Positions 35,481 to 46,786 of a DNA stretch of 64,000 nt are shown piece by piece. Numbering within the stretch: the first letter of the stretch is position 1; each line of letters opens with the position of its first letter. Under the pieces are notes generated by a model, which worked only from the letters and a program-made list of their open reading frames with translations, searched no databases and was not told where the DNA came from. This DNA comes from Isoetes taiwanensis (Eukaryota > Streptophyta > Lycopodiopsida > Isoetales > Isoetaceae). A program made the position numbers and the translations under genes. The DNA lies in the NCBI GenBank assembly GCA_021234155.1, contig JAJEKV010000576.1, forward strand, positions 62,001 to 126,000, read 5' to 3'.

Positions 35481-36109
35481 GAGTGGAAAACCCAACTCTC
35501 ACCTCGAGATGATTCGCCTCTTGGCCAAATTAAGGGCGTTTTCATTGCCCACTAACCAAACAATTAGCCTTAATTTTTCGCCAAAAAAAAACGCTCGAAA
35601 TGTTTCCCATTAATCGAATACCGGGCGCCATTTCCCTATTTCTTGATCTTCAAGGCCGCCTAATTCTTGCTCCCAAGTATCCAATTCCTCGAAGCAATTA
35701 GCCGACACGATCGGTATTCATCGGATCACGCAGCATTTGCATTATGTTTTTTGTGCATTCGTTCATTAATTTACGATCGTCAATTTCCTTTTATGTCGCC
35801 CTTATTCCCAATCAATTAATTGGATTCAGATGTCTAAGGCCTCTCGACCGCTTTGCCGACAACCGGCAAGCCTTCGTGCCTCCTCGGGTTGAAAAATGGC
35901 ACCAAGAAGGACCGGAAAATGACAGGCGGATCTCCATGGATGTGCAATTGGAGACTAGTGCGAGCCAATTCCCTCTTCAAGGCAGTCAAAGAAAAGATCA
36001 AGCGTGTATTCAGCGAAATTCAGGCATCCTCCAATATTGTGAGTGAATCTTTAGAAACCGATTCGCTTTGGCTATTATTGTGCATGAGAAGGAAAATTAG
36101 AAAGTGATA

Positions 36110-36980
36110 GACACAAAGAATAGGAAGTCCCATGCAATGGACAGATCACGGTGTCTTCACATTTCTCAATCTCACGAGCGAGATGAAATTGGTAACTTGG
36201 GAGGCACCCTCAACCTCTCCAACACACAATGGAGGGAAATTATGATGAAATTGCAGCCCTTTGTTGGGGTTTAGTGGGCTGAGACAACTAAAGAACAAAT
36301 GGGATAAGCTGCAAGCTAAATTTAAAGATGAGAAGGAGGCTTGTAGCCATCACGTTCTCTGAACCATCAACCGAATGGAAGAAGTTAAATATGGTGTTAC
36401 CTCACGATAATCCAATACCGGTCTTTGGTGATGATGGTGAATTTGGCAATGAAGCTTTCGAGGGTTGCAGACTTGCATACTAATTACTCGTAATCTTTCA
36501 TGAATGGCAGGTTTTTTTGAAGCTGTTGGAGCAGATCTGCGACATTTGAAGACCAATTTTTGATCCACCCAATTCAAACAATGATGTGAACATCGGGAAA
36601 TCAGAAGCGATCCGGTGATGCGAAATTCAATCAATAGGACACCCACGGAAAACCGCATTGATTCTTCAAGTCCTAGATCACAAAGATGTAATCAGCACGA
36701 GTTTGTGGAAAAAACCTACAAGTAGAAAGAAGTCCAAAGTTGCAAATAGATGAGGACATTGCAATGGGAATATCACGGATGGCAAAAGCACATTTGGGGA
36801 CACCGAGGTGAAGAAATTAGATTTTTCGAAAGAAGAAAGTGCAAGAAAAATTGAGTTGGTCGAGGGAATTGGAAACAATAAGATCGCAGAAAGCGGTCTG
36901 AAAATTGAGAGTCAATGGCTGCAATGACTCAAAGCATATGTGAAATGACAAAGGAGACCTTGCTCAAATTGCCAAACTTT
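36110..36980 (+). pseudogene. MYB/SANT-like DNA-binding ORF of the Harbinger element
   Basis: At about 36275-36335 the translation reads SGLRQLKNKWDKLQAKFKDE, the end of the trihelix or MYB/SANT-like domain, in which L-NKW--L---FK is conserved. The upstream part to 36110 is frame-broken. A downstream frame near 36910-36985 gives AAMTQSICEMTKETLLKLP, a helical C-terminal segment. In intact elements this protein helps the transposase enter the nucleus and bind the ends. Confidence 0.5.
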
Positions 36981-38325
36981 GCCAAAAACAAGGAATAAAG
37001 GTTCGTTTTCAGTTATTTGCTTTTTAGAATTTCTTTTTGGGCTGTCAAAAATCATCAAGATTCTTAAATATTAAAGAAGTTGTACACCCTATTATTTTAG
37101 CATTAAATATTGCCTTCTAGTCACATTCATCCAAATTCATAAAGGCTACTTAAGCTCCCCCAATTCTTGCATGCAAGCCGCCGACAATATGGAGGAAGTA
37201 GAGTGAGCAGCGCCAACGCTCTCCAAGCCGATCCTCCTCTTCTTGAGTTCCTCTTGAAGCTCGTCTTGAGATCATGATCCTATCAAACACCACCCACCAC
37301 ATCTTCATCTTCCTCCGAGATACCCTATTATTCGACCATGATACACCGCCTACCTCGGTGTTTGAGGTTCTTCCCCATGTGAGTGGGGATTCTCTGCGCA
37401 GATTTAGTGACCTTTATCGGCTTAGAAAATGTTTTTCGGGAAAATCATGAGGAGAATCTTGAAGACTCTTCGGACGGCGGAGCAAGAAGAAAGCGGTTTT
37501 CATCTCCCTTTGTCCGGCTAGCAAACCCGAAGTTCAAGTTATGTCTCACAAGGTTATTCATTGCGGCTTGAGTAAGGAGACCATTGTAGTTTTCATTGGA
37601 ATGGGTTAGCGTGGATCGAGGAGGTTTTGGAATGGGGCAAATTACGCAAACAACCGGACGGGGCATATGGAGTGTGTTTATGTGAAGCTGGCTGGGAAAT
37701 GTGGTGCCTCCATGAAATTAAGTAGTCCAACCTTTCCATGTGATCTGTGTCCCTTTCTATCGCGAATCGACTCTCCTTCACTTTTTTTTTGTTATGCATT
37801 TTCTTTTTATAAAATGCCTTTTTTTTAATTAAATGGCATGGTGCCATTTTTTTCTCATCGATTGCTCTGAAACCGATAGTTGAAAACAAATGACAATGTG
37901 TATTCATGCAGATTTCACGGTATCATTGGAAGGTGTGCGAGACTTTTTTTTAGTATAGTGAAGTCATTTGACTCACTTAGAATGTTCTGGCGGCTCAAAT
38001 GCTCAAATATTTTGAACAGGCTTTATATGCCCATGTAATCCTTTTTATGAATATAAACTTCTCTTATCAAACTTGTTTGTGTACGGATGCTCTTTCCTAT
38101 TCTTCTAAGTTCTCTAATTGTGAAGTCCACGGGGACTCACTAATTAGAATAATGGGTTGTTCAAAGTATTTCCAAGTGAAATGTTTTGAGGCTCTAAATG
38201 GAAACTTAGCTCTAAACTGAATCAATTATTCATCATAATGTAAGAAATGCCTGACAAATAAGTGAAGATAGCGAGATGTATAAGAATTGACTTTTGCTTT
38301 TAATATTTATTGTCTACAAAAACAA

Positions 38326-39470
38326 TCATAGGATCACATGTCCATCCGTTTTTTCAAATAACACGTGCCTCATTTGATCACCTTGTTTTTTTAATGACCT
38401 GTTCATGGCTTCTATTTCATAGTAGTAAATTGGTGGAGGATCATCTTCAATTGGCAGTATGTCCCAGCCCTTGTCTTCCATTATACAGAAGTTCCAAAGA
38501 ACACAACATGCGTGTATGATCTTGGAAGCTTTGGCAACATGCAGGGCAAGTGTTTTGCATCTCAATTTTTCCTTCACAATGCCAAATCCATTCTCCACAC
38601 ACACTCGCCTCTACAAATCCTTTTTGTTGAACTTACCATAAGCACCACGATTTTGAGGAAAGACTTTAAGGAGAAAGGGGCACGCTAGAATAGGTGAATC
38701 ACCTAATAGTAATGGTGGAATATTTACCTGAACATCTTGATCAAGTAGGCTGCCCCTTCTTCAGTTTTCTGCCACTAAGAGTCACCATTGGTTCTTGTAA
38801 AATTTGTTTGGAGGCAATTTTGTTATAGATGGAGCTCTTCTTGAACTGGTTGGAATCATGGACTGAACCTGTTCTTGTTACACAAACATTTATAAAAAGT
38901 CTGCTATGTGTCACAATTCCTTGCATGAGACATGAATGCCTCTTATGTATCTTTGTAATAGTCTTCCCCATTGTCCTTTTTTTCGGTTTCCTCCATAAAA
39001 AATATGGGATCGATCAAAACCGCACCATATATTGGGCAACCCTGTTGCATCATGGAATTCCTTAATGCCTTGAATTAATCTCTTGCACGAGGGCATTGCA
39101 ACAAAGCGTTTGTGGCATTGTCTTGAAGCCAATACAAGCGTGATTTTCTTGGTATATTTAACATCTTGTTGCCTTCCCAACATAAAATCTCTCTACCGGC
39201 ATGTAAGGGCATATCCTATGTGCAAGAAAATACAGAACCATAGCAGCTGCTTTCCTCGGATCAACGGGGGCCTTACTTTAATGCAGGCACGACAAGATAG
39301 GGCACAATTAAACCTACCAATCTCTCAAATGTGGCTCTCTTCATCTGTAAAATTGGTGCCACATATCATCTTCAAAGGAAGCTATACAATTCCATGCGTG
39401 GTTATCAATATTATCCCATTGTGTTCTGCCTTGGAGCAATCCAAAATCTTCTTGGTGGTCTTCTAACCCT
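38326..39470 (-). pseudogene. PIF/Harbinger transposase (HARBI1-like, DDE)
   Basis: Minus strand, 39183-38911: FHDATGLPNIWCGFDRSHIF, matching the conserved GLPN--G-IDG-HI start of the DDE core. Next frame 38971-38741: GSVHDSNQF, matching G--HDS with the second catalytic Asp. Then PPLLLGDSPILACPFLL (38720-38670), with the G-D-Y-L-P region equivalent. Finally RRVCVENGFGIVKEKLRC and CCVLWNFC (38610-38500), matching R-VE-AFG-LK-RF and CC-LHN. Frameshifts separate the blocks. 39184-39470 is a poorly matching N-terminal part. Confidence 0.8.
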
Positions 39471-39529
39471 TTGGAACCATAACCATTAGCAGCTATAGAT
39501 CTTAAAAAAAAATATACCATTGTTGTCTT

Positions 39530-39960
39530 CTAAAAACATCATCATCGAAGCAGATTCATTGGATCTTCGAGCTCGTTGAGTTCAATAGCCGCGCAAAGCG
39601 ATATCTCTGTGAATGCAAATCCAGTGTCAAAGCCCGAAAAAGCATGGCAATCATACCAAGAATGACCGGATCCATGGTTTAGTGGCCTGACCGAAAGAAT
39701 GGGGAGGGAAAAAACTAGAAATGAATTATCCCACATAGCCCGAACCAAGAAATACAGCTTGAATATCCTACAATTTGGCTCTCAATTGAACATTACGACG
39801 AATTATCCCACATTTTCTCTCGTCGGGCCTGAATTGATGCACGATCGAAAATCAAGAGCCAACGAAAAATTCTCGCTTAATATGAGGCTGTTAAGCCTCG
39901 AGACAAATCTCTCCTCTCCTCCCAAAAAATACGACATTTCCGGGAGGAACAGTATGTGAG
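39530..39960 (-). repeat. Dispersed repeat R1, copy 2 (bordering LINE copy G)
   Basis: Matches 17559-17990. On the minus strand it reads leader sequence with GAGGAGAGGAGAGA, then ATGGATCC followed by a frame MDPVILGMIAMLF, with IELNELEDPMNL in a second frame. The end toward 39961 grades into the GA tract at 39996. Confidence 0.6.
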
Positions 39961-39994
39961 AGATGGATTTTTTTACGAAAGCATGTGGCCGACG

Positions 39995-40124
<130 letters not shown>

Positions 40125-40144
40125 GTAGTGTATTAATCTTTGAA

Positions 40145-40159
40145 AGGCCTCAAAGGCCT
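40145..40159 (-). other. 3'-terminal stem-loop, LINE copy G
   Basis: Element strand: AGGCC-TTTGA-GGCCT, same subtype as copy E. Confidence 0.75.
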
Positions 40160-40164
40160 AAAGA

Positions 40165-41495
40165 CATAGAAAGTTTACTCATAATCGTAGAAGAGCGGAT
40201 GAGTCTGAGTCCTCATCTTGCTCGTGGCCTCCTCAACTTATCATCATCTTCTAAAATATAGTTCATTCTCTTTAAACAAATCTCTCTATATTGCAATAGC
40301 TCTACTAAATATGCCTAACTTTCTCTCCTCCTAAGGAAAAAAGGTCGAAAGATTATGGCGTGGATCCCATCTTTGCTCGTAATAAGTGATAAGCACTACA
40401 TCGAGTAGTGCATGGGATTCATCTTCTACCGCTCCTCACCACACACTTTACAATATCTTTAAATTTCTAGGTATGATATGCCCCCATCGTCTGTTTCAAC
40501 ACCCAAATGGTGTGAGCCAGGCGGATCCTGCCAATCACGTGTCTTTTTTATTGAGATATTATCTTCTAAATACTTGGCAGCTTCCAAACTAGGATTTATA
40601 TGTTGCCTGTATAATATCATTTTCGTTTTTGATTGGGACCACATCTTCTTTTGAACCTTAGTGTAAATCCATTGCCTCAGGTTTTTCTCAACTAGCATTG
40701 CTTCATTCCATTGAATATCCCATCTCCCAAGCCATCGTGTTGCATCATAGAACCAACCTTTATCTTTGCTGGCTAGCAATGCTTTATAAGGAAGCCGGTT
40801 CTCATCCATATTAATTACTTTTTCATATAGCGAATGCACCTCAGAATGGCTTCTCCTTCTAGCGGTGAAGACCGCGTCCTGCAATAAACATCATCGGGTA
40901 AAGTGCGGGCCTTCATCCCCAATTCCAGCCTTATAAATTTCTTTAAAATCTGCTCCATATCTTCCCACAATCCCATTGGGAGGCTCGGCCCCCAAACCTC
41001 ACTGCCATATAATACAACACGTTGCACAAGTGACTCAAACAACCTCTTTTTAAGTGTCCAGGCCCACAAATGAGCTTCTCTACATAAACTTTGCATGGCG
41101 TAAAGAGCCTTATGGCCCCCATCAATTGATTAATGCATGCATTCCACATGATTCCTATGAAAAATCAGCTCGGTATTTGTAAGAATCACATGTGCTTACC
41201 AGTTATTCTTATATCTAAAAGAACTTTCTTGTTTAAGTGTTCATTTGTCATGGCTTGTTTTCAAGTTCACTTGCATCCCGGTTAGTCACAAAAGTGGACA
41301 AGCCCATCTAAATGGCGTTGCATGCATTGCGGAGAGTGGGCAAAAACACATCATCTGCATACATCAACAACTGTATCACAAAACCATGAAGTTCAGTACC
41401 ACCAGGGCAATTATCGTGCAACCGGTAATAACCCGAACAAGGTAGGAGACATTGGGCAGCCTTGTTTAACTCCAATATTACTATCAACATATTCC
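40165..41495 (-). pseudogene. LINE ORF2, RT end and zinc tail, copy G
   Basis: After the GVKQGCP motif the frames give KRLFESLVQRVVLYGSEVWG (41060-41000) and the tail frame 40884-40459. The latter has SHHLGVET and a decayed zinc motif RYCKVC with H and C lost to frameshift. The last stop (TAG) again overlaps the first bases of the stem-loop. Confidence 0.82.
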
Positions 41496-41514
41496 CCTTT
41501 TCTATGGACATAGG

Positions 41515-42045
41515 CGGAGGGGGAGGGGCGGAGGAGGGAGGGAGGGAGGGAGAGAGGAGAGAAGAGAAAGAACAAGAGGGTTTTGGCTCACCATTTTGAG
41601 TGCATGCAGCGGAAAAAGCAGCGACCGCGCTGTTATATAGACATTGCGCGGACGTGTTCAAACAGAAACTTGGCCACAAAACTAGCGGCGCGGATGCATC
41701 TGTTGTTGACGCTGCTGCACAAACGCAGCCTCAACATGTCAATATGCATCCGAAAGAACTCTTTTGCGGATACAAACTGCCAAAACACGGCCAACACAGG
41801 TTTTACAACCGCCGCCACAAAATTGTTACGCGTGGCCCCACGTTATACTAGCGTCCGCAACATTCTAACATGCAGCAGTGTCGAGTTGCAGCTGCATCCT
41901 ATAAAAGACGCGTTCATTCTAAATTATTACGTGGACACGCCAGAATTGTTTTTCCAGTTGAGGTATAAAATTGCCAAAAAAATGTTTTATACTTCCAAAG
42001 TATGTTTTTTGAAAAAATACATACAAAAGTTTTAAAAAACTGGAA
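41515..42045. other. Unassigned CG-containing block
   Basis: 41515-41577 is a purine-rich simple repeat. 41600-41950 has many CpG dinucleotides (GCGGCGCGG, CGCGTGG, GACGCG), unlike its CpG-poor AT-rich neighbours. It is followed by GTATAAAA...TTTTATAC inverted sequence at 41962-41995. Open frames (150 codons plus strand at 41583-42035) show no recognised family. Confidence 0.35.
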
Positions 42046-42054
42046 CCTATCCTT

Positions 42055-42425
42055 GAGTGAGGCCAATACTAAACATCCTTATCATTTAGCTCCAGCTATC
42101 AACCAAGCAGCAACAACACGAAGTAGCAATATAAAAAGAAACTATTATACAACTCCTCCAATATAATGTACATTGACCTCAATGCAATTATAGAAACAAT
42201 CCACACTCCGCACAATAGTATGGGCTTAAAGCAACACATGACACGCAATACGTGGTCTTCCCACTACACATCACAAAGTATAGTCTACGTGAGTGTCTGA
42301 TAATCACCATGTTCTTGATTATGCAAGGGATTGAACTACAGCTAAGCTACCATTTTTAACGTTGCTCCTTCCAACAAGCTAAGCAGCCTATTAATTTAGA
42401 AGCTTTCTAGGTAGCTTCTACCGCA
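42055..42425. repeat. Paralogue of the eS30 3'-flanking segment, without the MITE
   Basis: Matches 13697-14345. At 42070-42085 ACATCCTTATCATTT shows the uninterrupted target site of the MITE. Further right (42370-42425) the AGAAGCTTTCTAGGTAGC block aligns with 14323-14345. Confidence 0.85.
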
Positions 42426-43695
42426 CTGCAAAACTAATCTCTATGGCAACGCTAGACAAGGACCTACAGGACCTCCAACTCTAAAGTTGTGAGCAATTCC
42501 TTATATTGCCTAGACAGTTTTCTCACACTCTCTCAGTGCACATACTCTGTTTTGTTTAAGGAAATTTACATCCACTCTAATCACTCACATATGGATATCA
42601 GGAACAATCGAGAAGAGTAAATAGAGAAAAATCTAGAGATTTTTACCCATTTCTAACTAATGCAAAGCAACCATGCAATATATGTCCCACCATTATCTTG
42701 GCCTCAAAGACAAAACCGTTCAGTTTGCAATGGTTTGCAAATAATATGGGCTAGAAAGTTGCTATATTTGATTTTTTTAAAGGAAACCATTGTGTATTTT
42801 AGAGAAAATTTTAGGGCAACACTATACAGTCTATAGCAATTTTCTTGAAGGGATATGTGGGAAGCGAAATCTATGTTTAGATGGGCCATGAAGTGTTGTC
42901 CTGGATGGAAGAACCTTCTATTTCAAGTTAGTTTTTATCCCTTTGCCTTATTTTTTTTGGCTTTGTTTCCGCGCCTTGAATCCGGCAAGAACTCCTTTTT
43001 GAAAATGGTTTATATAGTTTTTTTACCCAGAACCAGCAACAAGGGTCGAATTGGCTGTTGTTCTTGTTGTTATTATGTTTTTTGGATTCCTTGTAATCCT
43101 TGGTCAGGTTTGAGCATAAATGGATCGGATTTATTGGGCCTGCTCTTATCCGACCCAATCTTCTGCCGAAATTGACATTTTATGCAGGACAAGCTTTAGT
43201 CAGGGAGAAAACTCGGGTATCCTTTGTACAGATGTAACTTTGGATTATTTTAAATAGCTTATTTTGAGTAGGTGCTTGATTTTGTTGCAGACTGCTCGAG
43301 TCAGATAAATATCGCAGGAGAAATAGGCAAGAGAAATAGGTATGGACTTCAACATTTGAAAACTCTATTTTTGAAAAACATGTTCTCTAATTATTTATCA
43401 TTGCCCTGTAGATTAAAAACAGATTGGTCTGGCCAATTAAAATAAATTTTAAAAGGGGGATTTTGGTTGTTGCTTTTTGTGCTTCCAAGACATTGCAAGA
43501 AGTCGTCGTCTAGTTTTATAAGAAATATCCTCTGTTTTAGAATGTGATGGTGTAATGATAGTGCCATCATCACACTTGCAAGATGTTTCATTTTGTGGAG
43601 CTTTGCAAACTGCTGGACACCTTGAGGAGTGCACGCAAAGATACTAGATATGCTTTCAATTTTTTGGCTGTCTGGAAATACTTGGGCTCAATTTC
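42426..43695. other. Intergenic, no gene seen
   Basis: AT-rich sequence with short unrelated frames. A 106-codon frame at 42855-43175 has a hydrophobic, Phe/Cys-rich composition but no recognisable domain and is probably chance. Confidence 0.4.
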
Positions 43696-43702
43696 CAAGG
43701 AT

Positions 43703-43765
43703 AGATAGATAGATTTTTAACGTCCACGGAGACAAATTGGCCATGGGACCCAAAGATAAAGCAAA
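43703..43765 (-). mobile_element. LINE-like 3' end with (TATC)n tail
   Basis: Minus strand: GGGTCCCATGGCCAATTTG, then TCTCCGTGGACGTTAAAAAT, then TATC repeats. It matches the plus-strand sequence at 62890-62945 and is related to the stem-loop ends of LINE copies B-G, although its own stem has decayed. Sequence on its 5' side (43766-44150) was not recognised. Confidence 0.55.
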
Positions 43766-44159
43766 TGCTAATGATGATTTTGTGCTACTTAAATTATCCA
43801 GACATAGCCAGTCCAAGGATTGAAAGGCCATTGATCTAGAATGGTTGTTGCGCCTCCTCTGTACACTGCCCATTTCTTTTACAGACATGATGCCTTGACC
43901 TTGCAAAGCTCTTCCTTATGGTTACACAATTGAAGAGGAGAGAGGTCCTCTTGTACTGAAAAACTAGTCCCTTTGAGATGGTTACCATCTTTGAAGAATA
44001 TGTGGTGAGAGCATCATGAAATCGAACAAAAGATGTCGGGGCGATCGGTCCCCGCCTCCCAAACCCCAAGCTATGATGCAAGGCCATCAAACAAAATTTG
44101 AACCTTTCCAGCAAAGTCGTCAAGCAAACCCCAAGCTATGAAGGCCATCAAACAAAATG

Positions 44160-44929
44160 AAGTTTCCAGCAATGACACAAGCTGATAACAATTGGAAAAC
44201 ATACCATGTTGTGTAGTTAAAGAAAAAAAACCGTACTTGAATGAAAGATGTTTGCGTCTAAAAATCTTTAATTTGGCGAGAGACTATTTAGGAGTTCTGA
44301 ACTTAATTCAATGTTTAATTACAACGCTTAAGAGATAATAAGAATTTGTGATGTGGCACACTGTCAAGTTAACGTATTCACAAAAATAAACTAGCCTAAA
44401 GCATGTTTGAGTAGCTAGCATAGAAGGTTACCTGTTCATGAAATATTTATTAATGACCAACAATTGAACGGTTACCATAATTTATGGGACAATCCTGTAA
44501 GTTCCTTCTCCTAGTTCTCTCATTGTCATACTTAAAGATAAACAAATCCTCCTTGATGCATTCGGCCAGCTTTTATCAATGCTGCACATGAACTAGCCCG
44601 CCTATGCATCACTGTTGTAACACAGAAAAGCTAACATCTCAGCCTCACAAAGCCATTATGCCACTCTACTTTATTAGTATCATGTCTTGAGAAAATAGAA
44701 CTGCAAGAATCCAAGTGCCAAAATGTTTTATAGCTGGCTTAAAATCAAGAGCAACCAATGCAATTTACCCTGCTACTAGAAAGAGCACAATGATATATGT
44801 TCTATATACACAAATGGCTTCACCAACCTTCTTCAGTGTAATGAAACAAACAATATGTTTCCTGCCTGCTTCAAATAACTCAACATCTTGGCAATAGTTT
44901 TTCTGGCCACTAATCCTTTCCAAGTGGCA
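44160..44929. other. 3' flank of the PPR gene, no other gene seen
   Basis: Should include the PPR transcript end. Its translation on the minus strand shows no clear DYW domain. Confidence 0.4.
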
Positions 44930-46786
44930 TCACACTGCCTTCGCTAATGTGAAGTATTTGGCTGTTCCATCATGCTGTGCTATAGATGTTGGATAACAAT
45001 ATATAAGGTGTAGAGCTCCCGGTTCCAACTTAAAAACGTTATTAGTAACACGCTTTCCCCGGTCTGCATCACCATGAACTTTGCAGGAACTAAGCAATGT
45101 CCTCCAACATGTAGCATCAGGTTCAAGCGGCAGATTATTAGCAACAGCTTCCGCTTCATCCAACTGCCCAGCTCGCCCAAGAAGATCAATCATGCAAGTA
45201 TAATGATCCAATCCTGGGGTGATGCCGGGGTCTTGGGCCAAGGAAACAAGGAGGTGGTACCCCTCATTAAAGAGGCCAACATGATCACAAACAAAGAGAA
45301 AACTCACAAATGTGATTTCATCCGGCATCAGCCCATGAAGTTTCATCATTCTAATTAATTTTAGTGCTTCTCTTCCATATCCATGTTGAGCATATGCTGA
45401 AATCATGGCATTCCACATTATAAGGTCTGCCCTTTGATATTGATCAAACACAACACGCGCTTCCTCTAAGTTTCCACATTTTCCATACATGTTGACTAAA
45501 GCAGTTCCCACAACAATGTCAGACTTGAATGTGCTCTTGGAAACCTCCCTATGAATCCGTTTCCCTTCAGATAAGGCAAAGTGACGTGCACATGCATCAA
45601 GAATGCTTATGAATGTAACCTTATCAGGTTTGATACCACTGTTTTGCATCTTCTCATAGAGTTGAAGCACATCCTGAATTTCTCCTGTTTCTGCATATCC
45701 TGAAACTAAAGCATTCCATGACACAATATCTTTCTCAGGCATTTGCTGAAAGAGTTGAAGGGCCTCATTGACATATCCTTGTTGTAGAAAAGCAGAGATC
45801 AGGGCAGTCCAGGATACAACATTCCTCACAGGCATACTCTCAAAAATAAGGAGTGCTTCTTTCGGCTTTCCTTGTTTAGCGTAAGCTGAGATCATAATAG
45901 TCCATGACACCACATCACGACAAGGCATTTGTTTAAACATATCAAATGCTTCTTTAAAATGCCTTTGTTGCACATAGGCACTGATCATGATGTTCCATGA
46001 AGCCACATTTCTCTCAGGCATTCGTTGAAACAGATGAAGGGCATTTTGGAACTGTCCTTCCAGAGCAAATAATGAAATCATGGTATTCCATGATATCACA
46101 TTCCTTTTAGACATTTTTTGAAAAAATTGGAAGGCTGCATCAGTCTGACCTGATCGTCCGAAGGCAGATATCAAGACATTCCATGTTACAACATCCTTAG
46201 AAGGCATTTGCTGAAACAGCATAGTAGCATCCTTGAGTTGTCCACGATCTGCATATGCTGCAATGATGATGCTCCATGAAAAACAGTTGGGGTAGGGAAT
46301 ATTATTGAATACATTATGTGCATCAGACAACTGTCCACATTTGCGATACATCTGGATAAGAAGGTTCCCTAAAAATGTATCTGATTGTAGCCCATTTTTA
46401 AGAATCCAATCGTGAATTCGTTTACCATCTGATAAGGCCTTTGCTTTGGCACATCTTCGCAATTGAGAAGATATGGTCTCTATATCAGAAGGCAGAAATC
46501 CTCTTTGTTGCTGAGCGCGTTCAAGAATTACTGGGGAAAGATTATGTCCATCATCTTGGACCATGCGCTGGTTAGTGTGTGCATTAGTAGAGCATAACCT
46601 CCATTGTTTAAAGGTTATGTCTATTATGAATTGGGTGGTTCCTAAGGACATACCTGCGTTCAGACTTCCGAAATCCATGAATATGACCAAAAAACACCAA
46701 TTGACAACTTGTTGAAACAAACTCCCATCTGTTTTGGAAAAAAAACAGGTCAATCCTGCCTCTTCATATCGCACTCTTAGGAACAA
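44930..46786 (-). CDS. PPR protein, PLS/S-rich type, truncated in the E domain
   Basis: PPR proteins bind organellar RNA one base per repeat, and E/DYW types serve in C-to-U editing. 618 codons, no intron. Residues about 1-95 lack repeats and could hold an organelle-targeting sequence; Met37 is an alternative start. Repeats run from about 105 to 590. Seven consecutive 31-residue S motifs start at W171, W202, W233, W264, W295, W326 and W357 (SWN-MISAY...MP-R-D/N-V), then L and P motifs to residue 560. The E domain starts at CWRTLLSSCKVHGD, but after KLEPG (590) the frame changes: the alternative frame reads SSTPYILLSNIYSTA before a stop. So E is cut and DYW absent. It may be a pseudogene or a shortened protein. 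Confidence 0.85.
   Translation of the reverse strand: MFLRVRYEEAGLTCFFSKTDGSLFQQVVNWCFLVIFMDFGSLNAGMSLGTTQFIIDITFKQWRLCSTNAHTNQRMVQDDGHNLSPVILERAQQQRGFLPSDIETISSQLRRCAKAKALSDGKRIHDWILKNGLQSDTFLGNLLIQMYRKCGQLSDAHNVFNNIPYPNCFSWSIIIAAYADRGQLKDATMLFQQMPSKDVVTWNVLISAFGRSGQTDAAFQFFQKMSKRNVISWNTMISLFALEGQFQNALHLFQRMPERNVASWNIMISAYVQQRHFKEAFDMFKQMPCRDVVSWTIMISAYAKQGKPKEALLIFESMPVRNVVSWTALISAFLQQGYVNEALQLFQQMPEKDIVSWNALVSGYAETGEIQDVLQLYEKMQNSGIKPDKVTFISILDACARHFALSEGKRIHREVSKSTFKSDIVVGTALVNMYGKCGNLEEARVVFDQYQRADLIMWNAMISAYAQHGYGREALKLIRMMKLHGLMPDEITFVSFLFVCDHVGLFNEGYHLLVSLAQDPGITPGLDHYTCMIDLLGRAGQLDEAEAVANNLPLEPDATCWRTLLSSCKVHGDADRGKRVTNNVFKLEPGALHLIYCYPTSIAQHDGTAKYFTLAKAV

Larger units (their letters stand above)
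36110..39480. mobile_element. PIF/Harbinger DNA transposon, decayed
   Basis: Contains the two genes of this superfamily: a MYB/SANT-like DNA-binding ORF on the plus strand (about 36110-36980) and a DDE transposase on the minus strand (38326-39470), so the genes converge. Terminal inverted repeats were not identified and the borders are approximate. The space between (36981-38320) has short frames without known features. Confidence 0.6.

Noticed and set aside
41583-42035. 150-codon plus-strand frame as a gene
   Set aside because: No recognised motif, overlapping frames equally open, and no start context; described as an unassigned block.
44160-44930. Hidden DYW domain downstream of the PPR stop
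   Set aside because: Minus-strand translation in all frames showed no HSH, CxxC or final DYW-like signature.
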